Positions 8,621-16,904 of a stretch of 36,969 bases of DNA are shown here, piece after piece (positions within the stretch are counted from its first letter, which is position 1; every line of letters starts with the position of its first letter). The stretch is from positions 1 to 36,969 of the forward strand of contig CAJTRO010000002.1 of the NCBI GenBank assembly GCA_910579015.1, written 5' to 3'. The notes under the pieces were generated by a model, which made no database searches, was not told the DNA's origin, and saw only the letters and a program-made list of their open reading frames with translations. A program made the position numbers and the translations under genes. Source of the stretch: an uncultured Dorea sp. (lineage in GTDB: Bacteria > Bacillota_A > Clostridia > Lachnospirales > Lachnospiraceae).

Positions 8621-10003
8621 TTGGCTGAGAATAAGAATAACTTGATGACCATACAGGTTTATCGAAAGAAATGGCATCTGAATATTGGAGTGGTGATCTT
8701 TGGAATCATATTTCTCTATCTGGTAGTTACAGTCTTACTCTACCTGACTGAGAATCATGTGACGGCCTATGAGGTCCGGGAGGGTTCTATACTCAGGGAT
8801 AATGCGTATACGGGGCTGATCCTGAGAAACGAAGTGGTCGTGCAGGCGGAGGCAGACGGATATGTGAATTATTTCGCGCCGGAGGGCAGCAAGGCGGGAG
8901 TAAGGTCGAAGATCTATACGCTGTCGGACCGGGAACTGGATTTTTCTGATACCGGAGGCGGGGAGGAGAGAAAGCTGACGTCTGAGGAGCAGAGCGCCGT
9001 GCTGATGCGGATCCAGTCTTTCTGCGAGAGCTTCAGGGAAGAGCGGTTCGGCGATGTCTATGACCTGAAGGAGAATGTCACGGCTGTTTTAGAGAGTCAG
9101 TCTAACCAGAACCGGCAGGCCAGATTAGACGCCATGACAGGCCAGGAGAACAGCGGGATCCAGGTATATCAGGCTGTTTCGGACGGGATTGTTGTCTACT
9201 CTACAGACGGATACGAGACGGTCACAGCCGATCAGGTCACAAAAGAGATGCTGACAAAGAACGATTATGAGCAGAAGAGCATTAAGAACAATACAAAGAT
9301 TGAAGCGGGCGATCCGGTATATAAGCTGATCAGGGATGATAAATGGTCAGTCGTGATCGCATTGTCTGATGAGACTGCGGCCGAGATGCGCGAGACGGAA
9401 AGGATAAGAGTGCGCTTTTCCAAGAACCAGGAGACGGTCACGGCGGGATTTTCCATACGCGAGACGGATGGTGCAAGCCTTGGGATCCTGACATTCGGCG
9501 GATCCATGGTGCATTATGTGAAGGACCGGTATCTGGATCTTGAACTGATCCTTGAGGATGAATCGGGGCTTAAGATTCCCCAGTCCGCTGTTGTGGACAA
9601 GAAGTTCTATATGATATCGGAGGAGTATATCACCCAGGGCGGCAACAGTAAGGAGGACGGGGTACTGGTTCAGAAGGAGAGCGGGAAGCCTGCGTTTAAG
9701 AGCGTCGATATCTATGACCGTGATGAAGAGGCAGGAATGGTCTATCTGAATACGGATGCATTCGATGAGGATACTGTCCTGATAAGGCCTGACTCATCCG
9801 ACACCTGTATCCTGAATAAGACCACGAGCAGGAAGGGTGTCTATAATATCAACAAGGGTTATGCCGTATTCAAGCAGGTGAACATTCTGTGCGAGGGCGA
9901 CGGCTATTATATCGTCGAGTCCGGAAGCATCTACGGCCTGTCCAATTACGATCATATTGCGCTTGTCGGCAGTGATATCAGGGAAAATGACGTCGTATTC
10001 TAA
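8621..10003 (+). CDS. HlyD-like single-pass membrane protein of the sepF cluster
   Basis: This 460-residue protein has a short cytoplasmic N-terminus, one membrane segment (about 22-44, IGVVIFGIIFLYLVVTVLLYL) and a large extracellular part. The early segment VQAEADGYVNYFAPEGSKAGVRSKIYTL resembles the biotinyl/lipoyl-like half-motif of HlyD adaptor proteins. A second such half is suggested near residues 185-245 (SDGIVVYSTDGYE ... IEAGDPVYKLI). The middle, which would carry the coiled coil of a true adaptor, is short. No transporter ATPase or permease lies nearby. The next genes are yggS and sepF, with only 16 bases to the yggS start, so a division or envelope role is more likely than efflux. 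The start is TTG 8621 after CAGGGGG. Confidence 0.7.
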   Translation: MAENKNNLMTIQVYRKKWHLNIGVVIFGIIFLYLVVTVLLYLTENHVTAYEVREGSILRDNAYTGLILRNEVVVQAEADGYVNYFAPEGSKAGVRSKIYTLSDRELDFSDTGGGEERKLTSEEQSAVLMRIQSFCESFREERFGDVYDLKENVTAVLESQSNQNRQARLDAMTGQENSGIQVYQAVSDGIVVYSTDGYETVTADQVTKEMLTKNDYEQKSIKNNTKIEAGDPVYKLIRDDKWSVVIALSDETAAEMRETERIRVRFSKNQETVTAGFSIRETDGASLGILTFGGSMVHYVKDRYLDLELILEDESGLKIPQSAVVDKKFYMISEEYITQGGNSKEDGVLVQKESGKPAFKSVDIYDRDEEAGMVYLNTDAFDEDTVLIRPDSSDTCILNKTTSRKGVYNINKGYAVFKQVNILCEGDGYYIVESGSIYGLSNYDHIALVGSDIRENDVVF

Positions 10004-10019
10004 GTGAGGAGTGAGTGAA

Positions 10020-10727
10020 ATGATAAAGGAAAATCTTGCATATGTAGAAAATGAGATCCAAAGGGCCTGTCAAAATTGCGGCCGGGCACGAGAGGATGTG
10101 ACACTGATCGCAGTCAGTAAGACGAAGCCGGTCAGCGATCTTAGAGAAGCATATGACCTGGGCATCCGTGTATTCGGGGAGAATAAGGTGCAGGAGCTTG
10201 TTGACAAGTACGAAGCTCTGCCCAAAGATATCAGATGGCATATGATCGGACATTTGCAGAGGAACAAGGTCAAATACATTATCGACAAGGTTGATCTGAT
10301 CCATTCTGTCGATTCTGTCAGGCTTGCCGAGACCATCGAGAAAGAAGCCGCAAAACGTAATATTGTCGTGAATGTTCTGCTTGAAGTGAACGTGGCCCGG
10401 GAAGAGAGCAAATTCGGGCTGATGCCGGAGGAGTTGGATGATTTTACCGCCCGGATATCCGGATTTACGCATATAAGGGTAAAAGGACTTATGACAATCG
10501 CCCCTTTTGTAGAAAATGCTGAAGAAAACAGGCCAATTTTTGAACGCTTGCGCAAATTATCTGTTGACATAAAGGGGGAAAACGTTGATAATAATACTGT
10601 ATGTATTTTATCAATGGGTATGACGAACGATTATTGCGTTGCTGTTGAAGAGGGGGCAACGATGATACGTGTAGGGACAGGAATATTTGGTGCACGTGAC
10701 TATACTTTGTCCGGCGAAGTACATTAG
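10020..10727 (+). CDS. yggS: YggS/PLPBP family pyridoxal phosphate homeostasis protein
   Basis: This 235-residue PLP-binding single-domain TIM-barrel protein balances cellular PLP pools and has no known catalytic activity. The PLP lysine is Lys34 in IAVSKTKP. Further family blocks are GENKVQEL, WHMIGHLQRNK, HSVDS, EVNVAREESKFG, GLMTIAPF and LSMGMTNDY. I chose ATG 10020, 8 bases after GAGGAG at 10006-10011; an upstream GTG at 10011 overlaps that site. In many Firmicutes yggS (ylmE) sits directly before sepF, as here. Confidence 0.95.
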   Translation: MIKENLAYVENEIQRACQNCGRAREDVTLIAVSKTKPVSDLREAYDLGIRVFGENKVQELVDKYEALPKDIRWHMIGHLQRNKVKYIIDKVDLIHSVDSVRLAETIEKEAAKRNIVVNVLLEVNVAREESKFGLMPEELDDFTARISGFTHIRVKGLMTIAPFVENAEENRPIFERLRKLSVDIKGENVDNNTVCILSMGMTNDYCVAVEEGATMIRVGTGIFGARDYTLSGEVH

Positions 10728-10784
10728 TCAGAGGAGGTACTGTTACAGGATATCAATATAACGTAAGATAGGAGTATTTTTAAT

Positions 10785-11348
10785 ATGGGTGTATTAGACA
10801 GGTTTTTAGATATTATGCGACTGAGCGATGATGACGAATACGAAGACGACGATTTTTTCGAGGATGATTATGAGGATGATTACGAAGAGAAGCCAAAGAG
10901 GGGTGGAATCTTCCGCAGTAAGAAACGAAACGACTCTTATGACGATGAGGAAGAGTATGAGGATGATTATGAACTTCCTGCGCGGTCCAGGTCTTCGCAT
11001 TCGAGCAGCAATAAAGTTACTCCCATGCGCCAGCCGGCCAGAAGAAATAATGGTGTCAGTATGGAGGTCTGCGTGATCAAGCCTAATTCTGTCGAAGATG
11101 CACGTGAGATTACTGAGACACTGTTAAGCGGACGTACTGTGATCCTGAATTTAGAAGGGCTGGATCTTGAGATTGCGCAGCGGATCATCGACTTTACCTC
11201 GGGAGCTACATATGCGATCAGCGGTAATCTCCAGAAGATATCGAATTATATATTCCTGGTGACACCTACGAATGTGGATATTTCCGGAGATCTTCAGGAT
11301 CTGCTGAATACTTCATTCGATGCATCTTCAATGCGGTCTAGATTCTAG
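10785..11348 (+). CDS. sepF: Cell division protein SepF
   Basis: SepF bundles FtsZ filaments and ties the Z-ring to the membrane. The 187-residue protein starts with the amphipathic membrane-binding helix MGVLDRFLDIMRL. A long linker (about 15-85) follows, very rich in Asp and Glu and then in Arg and Ser. The globular SepF domain (about 95-175) shows VCVIKPNSVEDAREI, GRTVILNLEGLD, AQRIIDFTSGATYAI and NIFLVTP-like blocks. ATG 10785 follows AGGAG. The ylmG and divIVA genes found in the Bacillus cluster are missing; ylmH follows after 34 bases. Confidence 0.95.
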   Translation: MGVLDRFLDIMRLSDDDEYEDDDFFEDDYEDDYEEKPKRGGIFRSKKRNDSYDDEEEYEDDYELPARSRSSHSSSNKVTPMRQPARRNNGVSMEVCVIKPNSVEDAREITETLLSGRTVILNLEGLDLEIAQRIIDFTSGATYAISGNLQKISNYIFLVTPTNVDISGDLQDLLNTSFDASSMRSRF

Positions 11349-11382
11349 TACGGTATTTCATTTTTAAGGATAAAGAGGAGAT

Positions 11383-12165
11383 ATGGATAAGGAAGAACTG
11401 TTGCTGCAAAAAAGACTGATAGAATTGTCAAGGATTGCTTACACGAGAGGAATTGTTACGTTTAGCGATCTGTTGAATCTTAATGAGTTGAATATTTTAC
11501 ATACCACCCCTAAGAATCAGTTCCTTTCAGGGTATGAGACCTATGGCGGGTATGATCTAGCGGAGCGTCAGATGGTTGCTTTTCTACCTGATGCTCTTTC
11601 TTATAATGGGGCAGAAGGCCTTAGGGATCCGGAAATGATACGTTATCCCCTGGAGGTTCTGAAGATCAGCCCGCAGAATCAAAAGTTTTCAGAGGAGCTG
11701 AGCCACCGGGATTATCTGGGGGCAGTGATGAACCTTGGAATTGAACGGTGCAAACTTGGAGATATTATCATAGACGGCAGAGCTGCGTTCCTGTTTGTAC
11801 GAAAGGAAATGACTGAATATATCAGGGAGAACCTGACACGGATCAGGCATACGACTATCAAGACGGAGATTGCTTTGGATTTTCCGGTTTCTTATGAGCC
11901 GGGATATGAGGAGATCAAGGGAACCGTGGCCTCTGTCAGGCTGGATACTGTGCTGTCGCTTGCATATCCTCTGTCACGGAGCAAGATTACGTCCTGCATC
12001 GAGAGCGCCCGTGTATTCGTGAATGGGAAGCTGATCACCAGCAACGGATACAGGCTGAAGGAAGGGGACATCATATCTGTCCGTAAGATGGGAAGGATCG
12101 TCTATGACGGTATTCTGTCGGAGACGAAGAAGGGACGTTTGATGGTCAAGATCAGGAAATATTAG
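11383..12165 (+). CDS. ylmH: YlmH family S4-domain RNA-binding protein
   Basis: The 260-residue protein has the YlmH N-terminal domain and a C-terminal S4 RNA-binding domain (about 185-245), seen as VRLDTVLSLAYPLSRSKITSCIESARVFVNGKLITSNGYRLKEGDIISVR. YlmH lies next to sepF in most Firmicutes and has been tied to ribosome function in Bacillus. An AGAGGAG site precedes ATG 11383. lspA follows after 20 bases in the same unit. Confidence 0.9.
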   Translation: MDKEELLLQKRLIELSRIAYTRGIVTFSDLLNLNELNILHTTPKNQFLSGYETYGGYDLAERQMVAFLPDALSYNGAEGLRDPEMIRYPLEVLKISPQNQKFSEELSHRDYLGAVMNLGIERCKLGDIIIDGRAAFLFVRKEMTEYIRENLTRIRHTTIKTEIALDFPVSYEPGYEEIKGTVASVRLDTVLSLAYPLSRSKITSCIESARVFVNGKLITSNGYRLKEGDIISVRKMGRIVYDGILSETKKGRLMVKIRKY

Positions 12166-12185
12166 AATAGAAGGATAATGTCAAA

Positions 12186-12719
12186 ATGGATAAATCATAT
12201 ACGCGTGTCAGCCGCTGTCTGGCGGCGGTACTGGGAGTTGCGGCGCTTGTGGCGCTGGATCAGTTTACGAAGCATCTTGTACTGGAGAATCTGAAAGGGA
12301 AGCCTCCGATCGTTATCATAGAGAACGTCTTCCAACTGGAATATCTGGAGAATCGAGGAGCGGCTTTTGGGCTTTTTCAGGATCAGCGGTTCTTCTTTTT
12401 CCTGAGTGTGTTCGTGATCAGTGTCATTGCGGTCGTATTCTATCTGAGAGTACCGTTGACGCGGCGGTTTTTCCTGCTCCGTCTGTGCGCCGTGCTTATC
12501 ATGGCAGGAGCCTGGGGGAACTGTCTGGACCGGATTACTCTGAATTATGTGGTAGACTTTCTGTATTTTAAGCTGATTGATTTCCCGATTTTTAATGTGG
12601 CGGATATCTATGTTACAGTGGCTGCGTTTGCACTGGCGGTATTGCTGTGCTTCTATTATAAGGAGGAAGAATTTGAAGGAATGTTTCATCGTCGAGAATC
12701 AGGAGGGGGAGCGGATTGA
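12186..12719 (+). CDS. lspA: Lipoprotein signal peptidase (signal peptidase II)
   Basis: LspA cleaves the signal peptide of prolipoproteins after diacylglyceryl transfer. Four hydrophobic segments are visible in 177 residues. Conserved blocks are DQFTKHLV, ENRGAAFGLF, GAWGNCLDR, YVVDF (catalytic Asp124) and FNVADIYV (catalytic Asp140). The tail ends in a charged stretch (EEEEFEGMFHRRESGGGAD) that overlaps the start of the next gene by 47 bases. The predicted carboxypeptidase lipoprotein at 6263-7237 would be one of its substrates. Confidence 0.95.
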   Translation: MDKSYTRVSRCLAAVLGVAALVALDQFTKHLVLENLKGKPPIVIIENVFQLEYLENRGAAFGLFQDQRFFFFLSVFVISVIAVVFYLRVPLTRRFFLLRLCAVLIMAGAWGNCLDRITLNYVVDFLYFKLIDFPIFNVADIYVTVAAFALAVLLCFYYKEEEFEGMFHRRESGGGAD

Positions 12720-13611
12720 CCGTTATCTTTCTGATACATTTGAGGACAGATCAAGATCTTATATCCAGAAATTAATAAAAGACGATCTTGTTATTGTAAA
12801 CCAGAAGCCTGTAAAAGCCAGTTACAGGCTTTTATTGGGCGATCAGGTAGAGATTACCCTCCCTGAGGTAAAGGAACCGGATATCGTGCCGGAGAACATC
12901 CCTCTTGATATTCTGTATGAGGATGCGGACGTGATCATCGTCAATAAGCCCAAGCAGATGGTTGTTCATCCGTCTTTCGGACATTACAGCGGAACACTGG
13001 TCAATGCGCTGATGTACCACTGCGGCCGGGGGCTATCCGGGATCAACGGCATGATGCGTCCCGGTATCGTCCACAGGATCGATATGGATACGACCGGTTC
13101 TTTAGTCGTATGCAAGAACGATATGGCACATCAAAGTCTGGCTGAGCAGTTGAAGGAACATACGATACGGCGCGTCTATGTGGCAATTGTCCACGGGAAT
13201 GTAAAAGAGGACGACGGGACGGTGGATATCCCCATCGGAAGACACCCCATAGAACGCAAGAAGATGAGTACTCATACAAAGAGTGGAAAACGGGCCGTTA
13301 CGCATTACAGGGTTCTTAGACGCTTTGGAGAATATACTTATATCCAGTGTATACTGGAGACGGGGCGCACCCACCAGATACGTGTCCACATGGCTCATAT
13401 CGGTCATCCGCTGCTTGGAGATGAGGTCTATGGCCCGCGCCGGTGTCCTTTTTCGGGACTTCAGGGACAGACGCTCCATGCGAAGACACTTGGATTCATT
13501 CATCCGGGAACAGGAGAGTACCTGGAAGTGGACGCGCCTCTGCCAAAGTATTTTCTCGGATTATTAGACCGTCTGGGGAAGACAGACCAAAATCTGCCGG
13601 CATCGTCATAA
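12673..13611 (+). CDS. RluD/RluA family 23S rRNA pseudouridine synthase
   Basis: The 312-residue enzyme isomerises uridine to pseudouridine in structured RNA, probably 23S rRNA. An N-terminal S4 domain (about 10-65) precedes the synthase domain. The catalytic Asp137 lies in GIVHRIDMDTTG. Other blocks are VNKPKQMVVHP and LETGRTHQIRVHMAHIGHPLLGDEVYG. The start is TTG 12673, 6 bases after AAGGAGGA at 12660-12666; upstream in-frame ATG codons (for example 12577) would only translate lspA out of frame. It overlaps lspA by 47 bases, as in the Bacillus lspA-ylyB pair. I cannot tell which RluA subfamily it belongs to. Confidence 0.9.
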   Translation: MKECFIVENQEGERIDRYLSDTFEDRSRSYIQKLIKDDLVIVNQKPVKASYRLLLGDQVEITLPEVKEPDIVPENIPLDILYEDADVIIVNKPKQMVVHPSFGHYSGTLVNALMYHCGRGLSGINGMMRPGIVHRIDMDTTGSLVVCKNDMAHQSLAEQLKEHTIRRVYVAIVHGNVKEDDGTVDIPIGRHPIERKKMSTHTKSGKRAVTHYRVLRRFGEYTYIQCILETGRTHQIRVHMAHIGHPLLGDEVYGPRRCPFSGLQGQTLHAKTLGFIHPGTGEYLEVDAPLPKYFLGLLDRLGKTDQNLPASS

Positions 13612-13627
13612 AATATTTCGAAAATTA

Positions 13628-13656
13628 TATACAATTACTCTGAATTATTATATAAT
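13628..13656 (+). promoter_or_regulatory. Sigma-A type promoter for the cytidylate-kinase-like gene
   Basis: TATACA (13628-13633) and TATAAT (13651-13656) are separated by 17 bases. The start of transcription would fall near 13663, about 28 bases before the ATG at 13691. The -35 element matches four of six consensus bases. Confidence 0.55.
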
Positions 13657-13690
13657 AGGGTTATAAAGAATTTAGAGGAGCGTGATTCGC

Positions 13691-14335
13691 ATGGCAAAAA
13701 CGAATACAATTATTACGATAGGCAGACAGTATGGGAGCGCCGGCCGGGAGATTGGCTATAAAGTGGCAGAAGCCTTGGATATTAAACTATATGACAAAGA
13801 GATGCTTGACCGTGCAGCTAAAGAGAGCGGGATCTGTCAGGAGTTGTTTGAGACACATGATGAGAAGCCGACGAACAGTTTTCTGTACTCACTGGTCATG
13901 GATACTTACTCACTGGGGTATACGTCCGGAAGCTATACGGACATGCCGATCAACCATAAGGTGTTCCTTGCTCAGTTCGATGCGATTAAGAAGATTGCTG
14001 ACGAAGGCCCCTGCATTCTGGTAGGACGATGTGCCGATTATGCGCTGGAGGATTATGATAACGTGATCAGTCTGTTTATTCATGCGGATATGGATATCCG
14101 TATCAGACGGATTGCCCGTATCTACGATCTTTCAGATGCCAAGGCCAGGGATCTTATCGTTAAGACTGATAAGAAGCGCGCCAGCTATTATAATTATTAC
14201 AGCAACAAGAAGTGGGGAGCGTCCGACAGCTATGATTTCAGTCTGAACAGCGGGAAGCTTGGAATTGACGGAACAGCAGAGATCATTCAGAAGCTCGTCG
14301 AGCTGAAGGAGCGGGATGGAGATAAGAGGCTGTAA
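13691..14335 (+). CDS. Cytidylate kinase-like family protein
   Basis: This 214-residue P-loop protein belongs to the cytidylate-kinase-like family (PF13189 type). The phosphate-binding loop is ITIGRQYGSAGREIG near the N-terminus, followed by LYDKEMLDRAAKESG and GPCILVGRCADYAL. The segment FIHADMDIRIRRIARIYDLSDAKARDLIVKTDKKRASYYNYYS resembles the lid and arginine region of nucleotide kinases. It is distinct from the housekeeping Cmk, and the substrate is not known. I chose ATG 13691, 10 bases after AGAGGAG; an upstream GTG at 13682 touches that site. It has its own likely promoter and faces ttcA convergently. Confidence 0.85.
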   Translation: MAKTNTIITIGRQYGSAGREIGYKVAEALDIKLYDKEMLDRAAKESGICQELFETHDEKPTNSFLYSLVMDTYSLGYTSGSYTDMPINHKVFLAQFDAIKKIADEGPCILVGRCADYALEDYDNVISLFIHADMDIRIRRIARIYDLSDAKARDLIVKTDKKRASYYNYYSNKKWGASDSYDFSLNSGKLGIDGTAEIIQKLVELKERDGDKRL

Positions 14336-14366
14336 TGTAAGAAAGAATACAGTGAGTAAAGCTATG

Positions 14367-14409
14367 ATCCCTCGATGAGAGCATCTCTTCAGATGCTTCA
14401 TCGAGGGAT
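14367..14409. terminator. Long near-perfect hairpin between convergent genes
   Basis: A 20-base arm (14367-14386) pairs with 14391-14409 around a CTTC loop with one bulged base. It sits 31 bases after the cytidylate-kinase-like stop and about 40 bases before the ttcA-like stop on the other strand. Neither side has a clear T-run, so it may act as a bidirectional structural barrier or be processed rather than act as a classical terminator. Confidence 0.6.
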
Positions 14410-14450
14410 ACGCATATCAGGCATATCAGACTTTAGCAGATATAGCAGAC

Positions 14451-15185
14451 TTATCTGATATGGGGGATCCGTTGCGGCCACCCGTCAATATCTCCATTCA
14501 ATATGGCTGTGAACATCCGCTGCTTTGCGCCGGGGTGCTCATGGTTCAACTGTGATACCAGTTCCTTGGCGTACTGTCTCTTCGTATAGCCGTCAATCGG
14601 ACAACGGCTCGTGACAACCGGAAGGTCATACTTGTTACGGAATCCGATCACATCGGCTTCGTCGACAAACATCATGGGGCGGATTACGGTCAGATCCATG
14701 CGGTCCAGGTAACTGCGCGGTGAAAAGGAATAGAAGCGTCCCTCAAACAGCAGGGAGAGAAGCATCGTCTCGATGATATCATCCTTGTGATGTGCATACG
14801 CAACCTTGTTGCACCCCATCTCCTTTATAGCCTGGTTCAACGCGCCCTTGCGCATCTTTGCGCACAGAGAACAGGGATTGCTTTCTTTACGCTCATCGAA
14901 CAGGATATGTGCAATATCCGTCTTAACAATCCGGTAAGGAACCTCAAGCTTACGGCACAGTTCTTCCACCGGTGAAAAATCACATTCCGAATATCCAAGA
15001 TCAACAGTAACCGCAGATAACTGGAAATGTCTGGGATAGAACCGCTTAAGCCCTTGCAGTGCGTACAGCAGAGTCAAACTGTCTTTGCCTCCGGAAATAC
15101 CTGCCGCAATATGGTCGCCTTCCTCTATCATCTGATATTCGTCGACGGCTTTTCGTGTGTAACTTAAAAGCTGTTGTAGTTTCAT
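14451..15185 (-). CDS. ttcA: TtcA-family tRNA 2-thiocytidine synthetase-like ATPase
   Basis: The 244-residue PP-loop ATPase probably activates C32 of tRNA for thiolation. The PP-loop SGGKDS is at residues 31-36. The cysteines expected for the TtcA iron-sulphur cluster are Cys105 and Cys108 in CSLC and Cys195 in SRCPIDG. Other family features are VTVDLGY and AYAHHKDDIIETMLLSLLFEGR. It is shorter than E. coli TtcA (311 residues), so another TtcA/TilS-like sulphur-transfer role remains possible. Its start lies about 50 bases downstream of the recombinase stop on the same strand. Confidence 0.82.
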   Translation of the reverse strand: MKLQQLLSYTRKAVDEYQMIEEGDHIAAGISGGKDSLTLLYALQGLKRFYPRHFQLSAVTVDLGYSECDFSPVEELCRKLEVPYRIVKTDIAHILFDERKESNPCSLCAKMRKGALNQAIKEMGCNKVAYAHHKDDIIETMLLSLLFEGRFYSFSPRSYLDRMDLTVIRPMMFVDEADVIGFRNKYDLPVVTSRCPIDGYTKRQYAKELVSQLNHEHPGAKQRMFTAILNGDIDGWPQRIPHIR

Positions 15186-15235
15186 TATATGATATATATC
15201 CTTTCTTTTTATAAGTTACAAGTATCAAAGTGCTG

Positions 15236-16294
15236 TCAGGATTCCCGCAGCTTTACCGCTGATGCGGCCTGTCTGCGCCGGTCTTCGTCAATCGCGGCAT
15301 AATGCTTCTTCGTAGTATTCACATCCTTATGTCCCAGCACGTCTGCCACAAGATAGATATCGCCGGTCTCCTTATATAAGGAAGTTCCATAGGTGCTTCG
15401 AAGCTTATGAGGGGTGATCTTCTTATTCGGAGTTACCTGGCGGGCATACTTCTTCACCATATTCTCGACGGCCTGTACGCCCATCCGGCGCCTCTGCGTC
15501 GATAGGAACAGGGCGTTCTCATGGCCGGAGAGGGGAGTGGCGGCCTTACGGCTTCCCTCTATGTAATCGGTCAGTGCATCCGCAACCTCATCACCAAAAT
15601 AGACTACCATCTGATTACCGCCCTTGCGGGTTACTGTAATCCCGTTATTCTTAAAATCCACGTCATTAAGATCCAGTCCCACACATTCCGAGACACGTAT
15701 TCCCGTTCCTAATAACAGTGTCAGGATTGCAAGATCGCGTTCTCTGGTCTTGTTATAATATGTAAGCGACTGTCCGGATAACTGGCTGCCGCAATTCTCC
15801 ACAAAATCAAGAAGTAATGCAACCTCGTCGGTATCAAGCCTGATAATTGCCTTGTCATGAAGCTTGGGCATCTCTACCAGCAGGGTTGGGTTCTTCTCAA
15901 TAATCTGGTGCTTATAGTAGTAATTATAGAAACTACGAAGCGCCGACATCTTTCTTGCGAGTCCCTTTTCACTGTTGGTGATCAGTTCATCGTCACGCTC
16001 ATAGACCTTGAGATATTCCATGTATTCCTCAATATCCACCGGCTCGAGCTTCTCAAGGTCGCTTACCCTGAATTGGTCTGCGGAATAATTCTTGTATACG
16101 GGATTGTTCTCCATTAAAAAGGTAAAAAATACGCGTATATCATACGCATAGTTGATTCTTGTCCTGGCTGAGGACTTCGGCTCGATTGCCCGGAAATAAT
16201 CCTTCGCAAATGGCGGCAGCGTCTTTAATACCTCCCGAAGACGCATCGTCTGGTCAATGCGTGTCTGCTCATGATAGGTTCTTGCTTCACCCAT
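15236..16294 (-). CDS. XerC/XerD-like tyrosine recombinase
   Basis: The 352-residue protein has an N-terminal SAM-like core-binding domain (about 25-135) and a catalytic domain. All active-site residues are visible: Arg200 (GTGIRVSE), Lys224 (TRKGGNQ), His296 and Arg299 (HKLR), His322 (LGHKDVNTT) and the nucleophile Tyr332 (KKHYAAI). Such proteins resolve chromosome dimers at dif. No attachment sites or cargo genes flank it, so a housekeeping Xer role is likelier than an element integrase. I chose ATG 16294 with AAGGAGG about 11 bases upstream; the open frame extends further but lacks family resemblance. A promoter lies at 16328-16356. Confidence 0.87.
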   Translation of the reverse strand: MGEARTYHEQTRIDQTMRLREVLKTLPPFAKDYFRAIEPKSSARTRINYAYDIRVFFTFLMENNPVYKNYSADQFRVSDLEKLEPVDIEEYMEYLKVYERDDELITNSEKGLARKMSALRSFYNYYYKHQIIEKNPTLLVEMPKLHDKAIIRLDTDEVALLLDFVENCGSQLSGQSLTYYNKTRERDLAILTLLLGTGIRVSECVGLDLNDVDFKNNGITVTRKGGNQMVVYFGDEVADALTDYIEGSRKAATPLSGHENALFLSTQRRRMGVQAVENMVKKYARQVTPNKKITPHKLRSTYGTSLYKETGDIYLVADVLGHKDVNTTKKHYAAIDEDRRRQAASAVKLRES

Positions 16295-16327
16295 GACTGT
16301 TAAAACCTCCTTATTAATTTTGGGATA

Positions 16328-16356
16328 AGTATACCATATAAGGCGGTTCTTGTCTA
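16328..16356 (-). promoter_or_regulatory. Promoter of the Xer-like recombinase gene
   Basis: On the minus strand TAGACA (16356-16351) and TATACT (16333-16328) are separated by exactly 17 bases. Transcription would start near 16321, giving a leader of about 27 bases before ATG 16294. No LexA box overlaps it, so the recombinase appears not to be SOS-controlled. Confidence 0.65.
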
Positions 16357-16492
16357 TATCTTTTGGAAAAATCGGTATTTGTCGTATAGATATATCTGAC
16401 TGCTGTAATGCCGTACTGCACTGCACGGCATCCAGCGTCATATTAAAAAGTGACCATTTAAAAATCGTAAATCATGGCTCACAGGATCCTGA

Positions 16493-16834
16493 TTATGGTT
16501 CGTAATATGAAACTGTCAGATACTGGCCGGCCTGGATCCTGTTGGACGTAAGATCGTTGATATCCTTCAATTCCTCTATATAGTCATAGATGGACTCGTA
16601 ATTATCATCCAGATATCTTTTCGCAATGCTCCATAAGGAATCTCCGGGTGCAACCGTAATACTGGTGTAATACTTATGACCTTCCTCATCATGTGCGTCA
16701 ACTGGATCATCGGTTAACAAGATACCGGCTCCCAGAATCAAGATACATACGATAAGCATAAAAATTACCTTCTGAACGGATAATTGCTTTAATTGCTTTT
16801 TTCTCCGTCTCTTTCCCGCGCGTCGTGCCTTCAT
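16493..16834 (-). CDS. yneA: YneA-like LysM protein, predicted SOS division inhibitor
   Basis: This 113-residue protein has a very basic N-terminus (KRRRKKQ), one membrane segment (about 22-41) and an extracellular LysM domain (about 55-109) with APGDSLWSIAKRYLDD and IQAGQYLTV. Size, layout and position divergent from lexA match YneA, which blocks division during the SOS response in Bacillus. I chose ATG 16834, preceded by AGGGGGG; the frame continues upstream without signs of coding. The promoter has a LexA box in its spacer, so strong DNA-damage induction is expected. The Xer-like gene lies downstream but has its own promoter. Confidence 0.85.
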   Translation of the reverse strand: MKARRAGKRRRKKQLKQLSVQKVIFMLIVCILILGAGILLTDDPVDAHDEEGHKYYTSITVAPGDSLWSIAKRYLDDNYESIYDYIEELKDINDLTSNRIQAGQYLTVSYYEP

Positions 16835-16886
16835 GTCTTTTCCCCCCTGATTCTCTGCTTTGTCGTGTTCTATCGAACATCCATTC

Positions 16887-16900
16887 CGAACAACTGTTTT
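16887..16900. promoter_or_regulatory. Candidate LexA (SOS) box 1
   Basis: CGAACAACTGTTTT matches 12 of 14 positions of the Gram-positive SOS box CGAACRNRYGTTYG. It lies at the predicted yneA transcription start, just downstream of the -10 element. Confidence 0.55.
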
Positions 16901-16904
16901 TGAT

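Noticed and set aside
10728..10784. Orphan GAGGAGG site between yggS and sepF
   Set aside because: No ATG, GTG or TTG follows at a suitable distance before the true sepF ribosome site; a CTG-started octapeptide is conceivable but cannot be supported.
15236..16294. Tyrosine recombinase as a sign of an integrated element
   Set aside because: Flanked by ttcA-like and yneA/lexA core genes, with no direct-repeat attachment sites, cargo genes or composition change; a housekeeping Xer role fits better.
16380..16440. Hairpin ATGCCGT...ACGGCAT between yneA and the recombinase
   Set aside because: Only a 7-bp stem with no T-tract; not enough to call a terminator or a recombination site.
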